Shown here one piece after another: positions 25,365-33,869 of a DNA stretch of 64,000 nucleotides (positions are counted from its first letter, which is position 1; every line of letters starts with the position of its first letter). Origin of the DNA: an uncultured Dehalococcoidia bacterium (GTDB lineage Bacteria > Chloroflexota > Dehalococcoidia > Lucifugimonadales > JAAXIE01); NCBI GenBank assembly GCA_951813255.1, contig OX638353.1:1736001-1800000 (forward strand), written 5' to 3'. A model generated the notes under the pieces. It was not told the DNA's origin, searched no databases, and saw only the letters and a list, made by a program, of their open reading frames with translations. The translations under genes and the position numbers were made by a program.

Positions 25365-28300
25365 ATGGCGACTGGGACCTTTAATGTCTCAATAAGTCCT
25401 TTGGCGTCGCAACCCTTGGCAAAGTGGATGCTCGGTAGCAGGGTGGGCTCCAGCGAAGACGGAAAGTCAGTCAAATCACATTTGCCGGACTGGTGGGCAT
25501 CTCGACCCTCTCCGCTCATCATGTTATTCGCGCTACTGATACTGGCGGTGCTACTGCTCGCCTGTGAGGCCTCGGACAGTACTTCGGAGAGAAATGTCGC
25601 CGAAGCGTTACAGGACGAGGCTGCCGCCGACGAGGTATCTGAAGCCCTTGATGACGGATCTGTCGCTCGGGTGCTTCAGGGCGAAGACTTGGATCGCACG
25701 GTTTCGAGAGTCCTTGCAGACCAGCCTGTATCCAAAGAGGACTCTACCGCAACTGCTCCCCGAGCCCCCGTAGTCGTGTCGCCGGAAGCACTCGCTCCCG
25801 TTTCAGAACAGGTGACCACCGCGCCGACATCCGATCTGGTTCAGGAGACTTCAACTCCCAGTCCTACCCCCACACCCACTCGGACGCCAAGCACGATGGA
25901 AGAGCAACGCGAGGCCCTCGTGGCGATATACGAGGCCCTCGGCGGCCCTGGCTGGAATACCCGTGACAGGTGGCCCATCGACAGCAACACCCCCATGGGG
26001 GACTGGAGCGGGGTAGACGCCGACGATCACGGCAACGTCGTTGGACTGACAATTGGATGGAACTGGGGAGCCAAGGGCCAACTGCCAGGGGAGATCGGGG
26101 ATCTATCCTACCTGAGGGTTCTGAATCTCAGCGGACTCAGCGAGGTCACCGGCCCGCTGCCACCGGAAATCGGCAACCTCTCCAACCTGGTGGACCTCAT
26201 CGTCGGCGGTGTCACCATCACCAGCACCCAGACCCAGGGTAGTGGATTCACCGGCAACATCCCCAAGGAGATCGGCAACATCTCCAACCTCCAGATCCTC
26301 CATATCACCCATAGCCGCATGACCGGGGTCATCCCCAAGGAGTTGGGAAACATCAAGAACCTGAAGACCGTCTACCTCTACAACACCCGACTCTGCATTC
26401 CCGAGGAACTTCAAGAGCGGTTCGGCTACTGGAACATGTGCCGGGACCGGCCCGCTCTTGTGGCGATATACGAGGCCCTCGGCGGCCCTGGCTGGAATAC
26501 CCGTGACAGGTGGCCCATCGACAGCAACACCCCCATGGGGGACTGGAGCGGGGTAGACGCCGACGATCACGGCAACGTCGTTGGACTGACAATTGGATGG
26601 AACTGGGGAGCCAAGGGCCAACTGCCAGGGGAGATCGGGGATCTATCCTACCTGAGGGTTCTGAATCTCAGCGGACTCAGCGAGGTCACCGGCCCGCTGC
26701 CACCGGAAATCGGCAACCTCTCCAACCTGGTGGACCTCATCATCGGCGGTGTCACCATCACCAGCACCCAGACCCAGGGTAGTGGATTCACCGGCAACAT
26801 CCCCAAGGAGATCGGCAACATCTCCAACCTCCAGATCCTCCATATCACCCATAGCCGCATGACCGGGGTCATCCCCAAGGAGTTGGGAAACATCAAGAAC
26901 CTGAAGACCGTCTACCTCTACAACACCCGACTCTGCATTCCCGAGGAACTTCAAGAGCGGTTCGGCTACTGGAACATGTGCCGGGACCGGCCCGCTCTTG
27001 TGGCGATATACGAGGCCCTCGGCGGCCCTGGCTGGAATACCCGTGACAGGTGGCCCATCGACAGCAACACCCCCATGGGGGACTGGAGCGGGGTAGACGC
27101 CGACGATCACGGCAACGTCGTTGGACTGACAATTGGATGGAACTGGGGAGCCAAGGGCCAACTGCCAGGGGAGATCGGGGATCTATCCTACCTGAGGGTT
27201 CTGAATCTCAGCGGACTCAGCGAGGTCACCGGCCCGCTGCCACCGGAAATCGGCAACCTCTCCAACCTGGTGGACCTCATCATCGGCGGTGTCACCATCA
27301 CCAGCACCCAGACCCAGGGTAGTGGATTCACCGGCAACATCCCCAAGGAGATCGGCAACATCTCCAACCTCCAGACCCTCCATATCACCCATAGCCGCAT
27401 GACCGGGGTCATCCCCAAGGAGTTGGGAAACATTAAGAACCTGAAGACCGTCTACCTCTACAACACCCGACTCTGCATTCCCGAGGAACTTCAAGAGCGG
27501 TTCGGCTACTGGAACATGTGCCGGGACCGGCCCGCTCTTGTGGCGATATACGAGGCCCTCGGCGGCCCTGGCTGGAATACCCGTGACAGGTGGCCCATCG
27601 ACAGCAACACCCCCATGGGGGACTGGAGCGGGGTAGACGCCGACGATCACGGCAACGTCGTGGGGCTGACAATTGGATGGAACTGGGGAGCCAAGGGCCA
27701 GCTGCCAGGGGAGATCGGGGATCTATCCTACCTGAGGGTTCTGAATCTCAGCGGACTCAGCAAGGTCACCGGCCCGCTGCCACCGGAAATCGGCAACCTC
27801 TCCAACCTGGTGGACCTCATCATCGGCGGTGTCACCATCACCAGCACCCAGACCCAGGGTAGTGGATTCACCGGCAACATCCCCAAGGAGATCGGCAACA
27901 TCTCCAACCTCCAGACCCTCCATATCACCGGAGCCAGAGGGGTCGCGGGGTGCATACCGGTGGGCCTTCGCAGCCAGTTGACCAGCTACGCCGGCAGTCT
28001 GCCCTACTGCGAGCCTGGGACCACTCCCCTGGTGACGCCGCCCGGTCCGACTACCCCGGCAGTAACGCCGGCACCGCGGCCGGCAACATCCAGGGAGTCC
28101 AGTGTCGACCGGGCCGTCCTTGAGACGCTGCATCTTGCTACGGGCCGGAGCCTCGACTGGGGTTACCTCTTGGGAGCCATGGGTGAATTGGACGGAGTGA
28201 CAACCGAGACCATCGGAAATGAAATCAGGGTCGTTGAGCTGAATCTGGAGAACATGGGATTAGCGGGAATAGTGCCAGCCGCCATAGGCGATTTGGAGAA

Positions 28301-29576
28301 CTTGAGGGTGCTGAACCTGTCTGGCAACCAACTGCGCGGGGGAATTCCATCTTCTCTGGCAGGGCTGACGAAGCTGGAGCAGATATATCTCCGCTTCAAC
28401 AATTTCGAGGGTTGCATACCGGCCGGGCCGAAAGGGAACGTGCAACACTTCGTCGCACAGGGTACGGGAGGGCATGACTTGAACACCGTGAACCGGGTCA
28501 ACGATAAGCTCCCCGAATGCGGGCCTGACACTGACCGGGCGGCGCTCATCAAATTGCACAGGCAGACGCAGCCAGGTGGACTTTTGGGGCATAGTTGGGA
28601 TACCACGGATTGCAACGACCAATACCAAGCACCATGGGACGTGGATAACGCCCAGTCTGATATAGGCACATGGAGTGGCGTCACCGTGGACGGGAACGAC
28701 CGCGTATTGAAATTGGAGTTGGGCTGCAGGAACCTGCATGAGAACATACCGGCGGAGATAGGAATGCTCACCCAGTTGACGCACCTTGATCTGTCAGGCA
28801 ATGAGCTGGGTGGAGCAATACTTCCCCAGTTGGACATGCTCATCAATCTGACCCACCTGGATCTGTCCAGAAACGCTCTGAGAGGCGATATAGAGGACCA
28901 AAACGATGACCATGAACGGGGTATCTACTGGGCCAACCTGAATAAGCTGGAATACTTGGACCTGTCATCCAACAAGAGCTGCAATAACAGAATCTTGAGC
29001 CTGGGCTGCCGGCACGGTCTGAGTGGGTCGGTGCCCAACGCCTTTGGCGAATTCCCCAATCTGAAGTACTTGAACCTGTCTTACAACGAGCTTGGTGGGG
29101 AAGTGCCGTACATCTTGGGGGACTCAACAAACCTGAGAGTGCTGCACCTTGGCAATAACGCAGCATCCCTGGAAGTATCGGATGACTTGGGCGCAAAGCT
29201 GGAGACGAACGACAATCTAAACTACTTCAACGTGCTTGTGGCCAATGGGAAGAAGATAAATAAGTATGGATGGGCTTCGAAATTGGTGAATTTCTTTACC
29301 CAAGAATCAACGGGTACGACGGGACGCTTGCTATTCAGGGTATCGAAGGGACTATCTACCATAGGGAACCAGGTGGGGGATTTCGCTCTGCCTTTGGACC
29401 TGATTACTCTGGGGAGCAACCTGAGCGATGACCCTAATGAGAACTTTGATGTTGTGTTGAGGTATTTGGGCTTCGATATCGAGGACGGAGATGGTCTGAA
29501 GCTGTTTACGCGAGGCTTCGGCACTCCAGAATTCCAAGATTGCGTCTTAAGTGACCGCCCAATAGCCGAGTGCTAG
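25365..29576 (+). CDS. Large cell-surface leucine-rich-repeat protein with four near-identical 180-residue repeats
   Basis: Up to 1,403 residues. A hydrophobic segment LFALLILAVLLLAC ends in a Cys that could be a lipobox; the ATG at 25521 directly before it is an alternative start that would make a lipoprotein. A Ser/Thr/Pro linker (TPSPTPTPTRTPS) follows. Then come four copies of a 180-residue unit (from LVAIYEALGGPGW to MCRDRPA), each with plant-type LRRs such as LPPEIGNLSNLVDL. After a Pro/Thr linker two further, more diverged LRR blocks follow. It is probably an adhesion or ligand-binding surface protein. Confidence 0.85.
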   Translation: MATGTFNVSISPLASQPLAKWMLGSRVGSSEDGKSVKSHLPDWWASRPSPLIMLFALLILAVLLLACEASDSTSERNVAEALQDEAAADEVSEALDDGSVARVLQGEDLDRTVSRVLADQPVSKEDSTATAPRAPVVVSPEALAPVSEQVTTAPTSDLVQETSTPSPTPTPTRTPSTMEEQREALVAIYEALGGPGWNTRDRWPIDSNTPMGDWSGVDADDHGNVVGLTIGWNWGAKGQLPGEIGDLSYLRVLNLSGLSEVTGPLPPEIGNLSNLVDLIVGGVTITSTQTQGSGFTGNIPKEIGNISNLQILHITHSRMTGVIPKELGNIKNLKTVYLYNTRLCIPEELQERFGYWNMCRDRPALVAIYEALGGPGWNTRDRWPIDSNTPMGDWSGVDADDHGNVVGLTIGWNWGAKGQLPGEIGDLSYLRVLNLSGLSEVTGPLPPEIGNLSNLVDLIIGGVTITSTQTQGSGFTGNIPKEIGNISNLQILHITHSRMTGVIPKELGNIKNLKTVYLYNTRLCIPEELQERFGYWNMCRDRPALVAIYEALGGPGWNTRDRWPIDSNTPMGDWSGVDADDHGNVVGLTIGWNWGAKGQLPGEIGDLSYLRVLNLSGLSEVTGPLPPEIGNLSNLVDLIIGGVTITSTQTQGSGFTGNIPKEIGNISNLQTLHITHSRMTGVIPKELGNIKNLKTVYLYNTRLCIPEELQERFGYWNMCRDRPALVAIYEALGGPGWNTRDRWPIDSNTPMGDWSGVDADDHGNVVGLTIGWNWGAKGQLPGEIGDLSYLRVLNLSGLSKVTGPLPPEIGNLSNLVDLIIGGVTITSTQTQGSGFTGNIPKEIGNISNLQTLHITGARGVAGCIPVGLRSQLTSYAGSLPYCEPGTTPLVTPPGPTTPAVTPAPRPATSRESSVDRAVLETLHLATGRSLDWGYLLGAMGELDGVTTETIGNEIRVVELNLENMGLAGIVPAAIGDLENLRVLNLSGNQLRGGIPSSLAGLTKLEQIYLRFNNFEGCIPAGPKGNVQHFVAQGTGGHDLNTVNRVNDKLPECGPDTDRAALIKLHRQTQPGGLLGHSWDTTDCNDQYQAPWDVDNAQSDIGTWSGVTVDGNDRVLKLELGCRNLHENIPAEIGMLTQLTHLDLSGNELGGAILPQLDMLINLTHLDLSRNALRGDIEDQNDDHERGIYWANLNKLEYLDLSSNKSCNNRILSLGCRHGLSGSVPNAFGEFPNLKYLNLSYNELGGEVPYILGDSTNLRVLHLGNNAASLEVSDDLGAKLETNDNLNYFNVLVANGKKINKYGWASKLVNFFTQESTGTTGRLLFRVSKGLSTIGNQVGDFALPLDLITLGSNLSDDPNENFDVVLRYLGFDIEDGDGLKLFTRGFGTPEFQDCVLSDRPIAEC
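25921..27929 (+). repeat. Tandem 540-bp repeats inside the LRR gene
   Basis: Copies begin at 25921, 26461, 27001 and 27541; the fourth ends at about 27929. Only a handful of substitutions separate them (for example gtcggc/atcggc at 26200, cagatc/cagacc at 27374 and 27914), so DNA identity exceeds 98 percent. The reading frame is preserved. This indicates very recent expansion or ongoing gene conversion, and the true copy number may differ from the assembly. Confidence 0.97.
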
Positions 29577-30011
29577 TCAGCTTGCCAGTTGCGCCCAAGA
29601 TAGGGATTTGTGCTACAGGTTTGCAGCTAGTATTTCGAATGTGACGAATACCTGGTGCCATACAATGACCGCATCGCTCCAGCTTATTCATATCGGTTAG
29701 TCCAATAGAAGGCTTGCCAAGCTCGGATCGCCTGTATCTCGAGAGAACTTCCGTACGTGGGAAGAGCCTCCGCCCTCTGATCAGCACTCCACCGATCCCG
29801 TCGCCTAGGTAGTCCCATCCGCTCCCGTCTTGGCCGTCACTCATTGCTACGGCGACAATTCTCGGAGATCCATTCCACGATCGCACTGTCGCCCGGGGTT
29901 TAGCTTTAGAGCCACCGCCTCACCCAGTCCGCACGAACCGTCCCTACACCTTGATCATAACAGCTCCTTTTGGCTTCGTGATTCGAGGGGGGCCTTTGGG
30001 CAAATCTTAGC
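29577..30011. other. Intergenic region, nothing recognised
   Basis: 435 bases between the convergent LRR gene and PH-like membrane gene. A minus-strand open frame covers most of it (29506-29886) but has no ribosome site and no recognisable domain, and it overlaps the LRR 3' end. Confidence 0.45.
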
Positions 30012-30463
30012 CTATCGCCTGAATAGACCCTCACGCGCCGTCTGAAGGGCCTCACAAAACTCCTCAGCCTCACGCGGTGTTAGCAAGACCGGCAACTCAG
30101 TAGTTCCAGCACCGAGCACAATAACATCACGCCGGAGCAACAACGCCACCACCAGCAGAATCAGACCTAGGAAAGCAAGGGGATGCCCACAAGAAATATC
30201 ACCGTGGCTATCCCTGCGATGGTCAGAAGCAACCCAAGAAGAAAGGGAAGCCTAGGCAAATGACGCTCCTCTTTCACACCCCAAAGCAAATTGAGATATA
30301 CCCAACGCGTCTCCGTCCCCGCTCCGAACAGGTTAATCCTGCGCGTAAAGACGCCCGCCACCCTACGATTGGTGATAGTGTATTGACCTTCCGTCAACAA
30401 GCCCAATCCCCGTCCCCTAGCCCGATGTAACACTTCCTCATCAGTCTGTATTGCAAACGGCAT
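30012..30463 (-). pseudogene. Frameshifted small PH-domain-like membrane protein
   Basis: The ATG at 30463 follows GGGAGGG. The first 98 residues (TITNRRVAGVFTRRINLFGAG, then a membrane segment LLLTIAGIATVIFLVGIP) stop at about 30167. In another frame the protein clearly continues: LAFLGLILLVVALLLRR, VIVLGAGTTELPVLLTP, EAEEFCEALQTAREGLFRR, to the TAG at 30012. One extra C in the CCCC run near 30180 would restore a protein of about 150 residues: an N-terminal strand-rich domain, two membrane helices and a C-terminal strand-rich part, as in bacterial PH/YdbT-like proteins. It is either a real single-base deletion or a sequence error. Confidence 0.6.
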
Positions 30464-30915
30464 AAAGACCCTCCCTGTCTAGGCAATCACCCTATAGTGC
30501 GTGATGGTAGTGCCCTTTTCTAACCTTGGTGTAATCATGTGGCGATCTTTCGTAACCGTTTTGTTGCCAACGCGAAATCAAGAGAGGACTAGGGACTCGT
30601 CCAAATCCTTCGTGGGTTCTGGCCATAGAGCCGTTAGGAGCCTCCAACTCCGTTTCCGGGAGGTTGGTTACGACCCGCGTATCCCGCTGGTCTCGGGACA
30701 GGGGTCAGATGGAGCGGGCTTCATCCTATGGGTATGCGCCAGCGGGAGAGGGGAGGGAGAAGCTATAAGGGCGAACGATAACCTCAAGGTGAAGGTTCTT
30801 GATTTTGTCCAGTGCGGTGGACGTCTGGAGATCATAGGAGTCTAGCCGGAATCCATCGGTCTGAACGGAACCCGCGCAACGGCCGCAGCAGCTTTGCAAG
30901 CCGTAAACATTACGC
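30464..30915. other. Intergenic region, nothing recognised
   Basis: 452 bases. A plus-strand open frame at 30501-30845 has no ribosome site or family resemblance. No hairpin, repeat or promoter stands out. Confidence 0.45.
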
Positions 30916-31734
30916 TCATGGCCCAAGCAAGCGGATGCTCTTGAACACGCCGACGGCAGTCCGCTGTTGTTCCACGGTCAGTCCTTCCCCAAAAAGGTTT
31001 AGGCGGGAGCCACCCAAGTTAGAGAAATAGATGCCCGTGTACCCGGCACCTGGAGTCAAGGAGATGAGTAGCTTTGCTGCAACACCGCCGTTGTACCAGT
31101 AATTCACGGCATAAGCGTTATCCGGGGCGTCCGCCGGATCCAAGCTCGACGTGAATTCGCCGTAATCAAAGGTCAGCCAAACTCCGTCCCCTACCAACTC
31201 GCCCACGTAGGAATCGACACCCTGAAGCTCATTGAGCTCCCACCCCGGAGGTAGGCGCAGAGAAAATCCCGCCTGGCTCGGCCATCCCAGCACCTCCACC
31301 TCCCTCCAGTCCGACGACGGTCCTGCATCCTGGTATAAGCGGTCGGTGCTGACGCTCACTTCTTCCCCTGTGTGCTTGTCAACAACGACGCGATCTCCCA
31401 GTGGCTCTTGGAGTTGGAATTGCATGCCGTCCGCACAGTCCATGCCACCCAATAAGGGCGTGACCCAAGCGGTGACCTTAATCTGTACGTCGACTTCCGT
31501 CTCTCGTAACAGCGATACTTCCGGGGAACCTTGGCAAGAACCGACAGAGAGTCCGAGCCTTTCTGGGGAATGCAAGGACGCGCTTATCACCCTCACTTCA
31601 CTGGGCCAGGCACCCACGCCGCGGCAGAACCAGGGCACAGCTCCGAACGCCAGCAACCCAATCACCACAACAGTGCCAGCAACCAATCGCATACGGCGGG
31701 ACACGAATACTCTCGATCCATACTCGTTGGGCAT
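30916..31734 (-). CDS. Hypothetical single-pass membrane or exported protein
   Basis: About 272 residues; I take the ATG at 31734, preceded by GAGGGGG. An N-terminal positively charged stretch (FVSRRMR) is followed by one hydrophobic segment LVAGTVVVIGLLAFGAVPWF, then a long strand-rich extracellular part with five or six Cys. Residues near SSDWREVEVLGWPSQAGFSL and DYGEFTSSLDP suggest a beta-rich fold. I do not recognise the family. It sits 39 bases downstream of another small gene on the same strand, next to the SwmB surface proteins, so a cell-envelope role is likely. Confidence 0.65.
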   Translation of the reverse strand: MPNEYGSRVFVSRRMRLVAGTVVVIGLLAFGAVPWFCRGVGAWPSEVRVISASLHSPERLGLSVGSCQGSPEVSLLRETEVDVQIKVTAWVTPLLGGMDCADGMQFQLQEPLGDRVVVDKHTGEEVSVSTDRLYQDAGPSSDWREVEVLGWPSQAGFSLRLPPGWELNELQGVDSYVGELVGDGVWLTFDYGEFTSSLDPADAPDNAYAVNYWYNGGVAAKLLISLTPGAGYTGIYFSNLGGSRLNLFGEGLTVEQQRTAVGVFKSIRLLGP

Positions 31735-31772
31735 AAGGCCCCCTCTAGGCAGGCTATGCCGTGGCAAGCTGT

Positions 31773-32087
31773 CTAGTGCTTCTCCAACAGGGGCGTGTGC
31801 CTGTGGCTCCTCGCGTAGTCCGACCCCGTGTCCGCATCAAAGGCCACGGCACCGAGCTTCAGGTCTCGTTGTGCTTCCTCCTGTACGATGCCGCCAGTGC
31901 GCCACGAACCCTGTGCTTCGACCACCCAGACCAACGGGTCCGAGGCTGTCGTTGGACCTGACCCTCCCCGCAACGCCTCGAACTCGCTCCTTCGCATCAG
32001 GCGGATCACCGGCGAGTGCGGTTTCCCGGTCACATTGAGCTCGGTACGGGGGAAGCTCAGGTATGCCAGCCCCAACCTAGCGGCCAA
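31773..32087 (-). CDS. Small hypothetical protein
   Basis: 104 residues from TTG 32087, with AGGGAGG just upstream. No signal or membrane segment. The segment VWVVEAQGSW followed by KLGAVAFDADTGSDYARS reads like the C-terminal part of envelope-associated proteins that end in a DxxTG turn, so this may be an N-terminally truncated copy. It follows the 3' flank of the first SwmB gene and precedes the membrane protein at 30916-31734; all are leftward and could be one transcription unit. Confidence 0.45.
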   Translation of the reverse strand: MAARLGLAYLSFPRTELNVTGKPHSPVIRLMRRSEFEALRGGSGPTTASDPLVWVVEAQGSWRTGGIVQEEAQRDLKLGAVAFDADTGSDYARSHRHTPLLEKH

Positions 32088-32090
32088 TGC

Positions 32091-32173
32091 CTCCTCCCTT
32101 TCAAATGAATATCCGGTCTCGTATTTCTCTCATTCATTCGGACTGTTGCACTTGAGGCGCAGTCTCCTTGAAG
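32091..32173 (-). repeat. 3'-flanking repeat, copy 1
   Basis: The 83 bases after the SwmB gene's stop match 33788-33869 after the second SwmB gene, with about five mismatches. The shared block contains a short AATGAAT/ATTCATT inverted repeat with a 22-base loop. It shows that the duplication unit extended beyond the coding region. Confidence 0.85.
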
Positions 32174-33739
32174 CTACCATGTCCGATTTGTTGGACATAT
32201 CTTCTGCTCATTGGGGCCTTGGTCGTCGGCGTACTGCGCACAGAAGGCCTGTCTGTGGTACATCTTCAGGGAGGCGCACTCGCTGATCGTCATCGGCCTC
32301 GTGTGTGTGACCTCACCATTCGCGTTCTGTACTTCCACCCATTTCCAGCCGTTTCGGGCCGCCATCCTGTGTCCATCCGCGTTGAACCAGCTGTAGTCGC
32401 GGAGGGCACTCGGTACCGACCGCTGGTGAGTGCACTCGGAGACGAAGTAGCTGTAGAGAGTGTCCCGATCGGCGGAAAACACCGTGACCTCTCTTGTCTC
32501 TCCGTCCTCCGTATAGGTGATTGGAGCACGCACCGTCGTACGCGTAGTGTCCTGCGGCGAGTCCGGCGACTTCGGCGGCGGCGCCGGCGTCTTGTTGTCC
32601 ACCACCTGACCGCTGAACGCGGCCACGTCCACGCCGTTGGTGCCCTTCAGAGGATTGCTGCCCGGTTTGCTGTAGGACACGGTCACGAACTGGCCCGCCT
32701 TCACGGCCGGCACCGTGAGCCTGACCTGCCTTGTGCTGACCGTAATCCCTGTGGCCGTGTGCGTATTCCCGACGGCCGCGATCGTGAACCGACCAGCAGC
32801 CGGGACCGAAGTGGTGTCCAGGTCCCTGTCGAAGTTGAGGGCCAGTGAGGCGCCGTTGATCTCCGCGCTCGTCAGGGCCGGCACCACCTTCGCATAGCCG
32901 AAGACTTTGATCTTCATTTTGTTGCTGCCCAATTGGGTCCATGTTGTGGTGGTGCTTCCGACCATTCGACTATAGGACGCGTTCCCGACGCTCCAGCCCG
33001 CCGCTGGGTTAGCATTCTCATCGTTTGATGCCGTTGACTTCCAGAACACGTTGGAGTTTTGCGCGGACAGGTCTATGAAGATGTAGTACGTCGTGTTGGC
33101 GTCGAGATCTATGCCGTTGCCGGGCGCCGTGAAGTCGTTGTCAATCCCCGTGGTCAGCCCAGCCGGTTCGTTCAGGCCGCCCCCTGTCAGGGTGCTGCCC
33201 GGTCCGGAACTCCCGGCCGACGCTATGCTCACGCTGTAGTTCCCCACCGTCGCCAACGTTGTATCGGAGGCGATCTGCACTTTGGTCAGCCTGTAGCCCT
33301 GGCTGTTGTTGCCTGTCGTGAACGGCTGACCCCGGTCCCTGTTGAACCCAAGGTTTCCTGTTGCGTCCGCCTCTTCGTTGTTTCCGACCAGGACCACGGA
33401 TGTCTCTTGTTGGCCAGTAACGTCCCGAGTTGTGACGTCACGGAGCACGCGGGGCGGGTCGACCACCTTCCGAACTTGTGGCGGCGCGGTTACGCGGGGC
33501 GGTTCGACCACCGTCCGAGCTTGTGGCGGCGCGGGTCTGCGGGGCGGTTCGGTCACCTCCGGAGGGGTACGACCCTCTTCGAGGGCGATGGGCGCAGTAA
33601 ACCCGTCTTGTCCGTCAGCCGCCACGTAGCCTGGGACCATAAGTAGGGCCAAGGCTATGCCCAAGGCCAGCGAGACCAGCACACCCATCCCGAGGAGCCT
33701 CGTCCCGGAATGAGAATCCAGAGCGGACGTAATCTTCAT
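32174..33739 (-). CDS. Secreted surface protein with choice-of-anchor-like and SwmB domains, copy 1
   Basis: 521 residues. The N-terminal signal segment VLVSLALGIALALLMVPG ends near AADGQ. A Pro-rich repeat stretch (PPRRPAPPQ, PPRVTAPPQ) follows, then a jelly-roll-like domain (QPFTTGNNSQGYRLTKV) typical of choice-of-anchor domains. Next is a SwmB domain (GASLALNFDRDLDTTSVPAA to VTVSYSKPGSNPLKG). The C-terminal module is Cys-containing (YSYFVSECTHQRSVPSAL, MTISECASLK). It is a paralog of the next gene. The role is probably adhesion or surface-layer decoration. Confidence 0.8.
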   Translation of the reverse strand: MKITSALDSHSGTRLLGMGVLVSLALGIALALLMVPGYVAADGQDGFTAPIALEEGRTPPEVTEPPRRPAPPQARTVVEPPRVTAPPQVRKVVDPPRVLRDVTTRDVTGQQETSVVLVGNNEEADATGNLGFNRDRGQPFTTGNNSQGYRLTKVQIASDTTLATVGNYSVSIASAGSSGPGSTLTGGGLNEPAGLTTGIDNDFTAPGNGIDLDANTTYYIFIDLSAQNSNVFWKSTASNDENANPAAGWSVGNASYSRMVGSTTTTWTQLGSNKMKIKVFGYAKVVPALTSAEINGASLALNFDRDLDTTSVPAAGRFTIAAVGNTHTATGITVSTRQVRLTVPAVKAGQFVTVSYSKPGSNPLKGTNGVDVAAFSGQVVDNKTPAPPPKSPDSPQDTTRTTVRAPITYTEDGETREVTVFSADRDTLYSYFVSECTHQRSVPSALRDYSWFNADGHRMAARNGWKWVEVQNANGEVTHTRPMTISECASLKMYHRQAFCAQYADDQGPNEQKICPTNRTW

Positions 33740-33787
33740 CTTGTTACCTCACTGCGTTGTTTGCGGGAGCACGGCCTTTCGGTTCAA

Positions 33788-33869
33788 TCCTCCCTTTCAA
33801 ATGAATATCCGGTCTCCTATTTCTCTCATTCATTCGGACTGTTGGACTTGAGGCGCAGTCTCCTTGCGG
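33788..33869 (-). repeat. 3'-flanking repeat, copy 2
   Basis: Partner of 32091-32173, directly downstream of the second SwmB gene's stop. Confidence 0.85.

Noticed and set aside
25921..27929. CRISPR-like regular repeats
   Set aside because: The regular repeats here and at 36.4-36.8 kb are in-frame protein repeats; there are no short palindromic repeats with unique spacers and no cas genes.
29506..29886. Minus-strand open frame of 126 codons after the LRR gene
   Set aside because: Overlaps the LRR 3' end, no ribosome site, no recognisable domain.
30501..30845. Plus-strand open frame of 114 codons
   Set aside because: No ribosome site or family resemblance; surrounding genes run leftwards.
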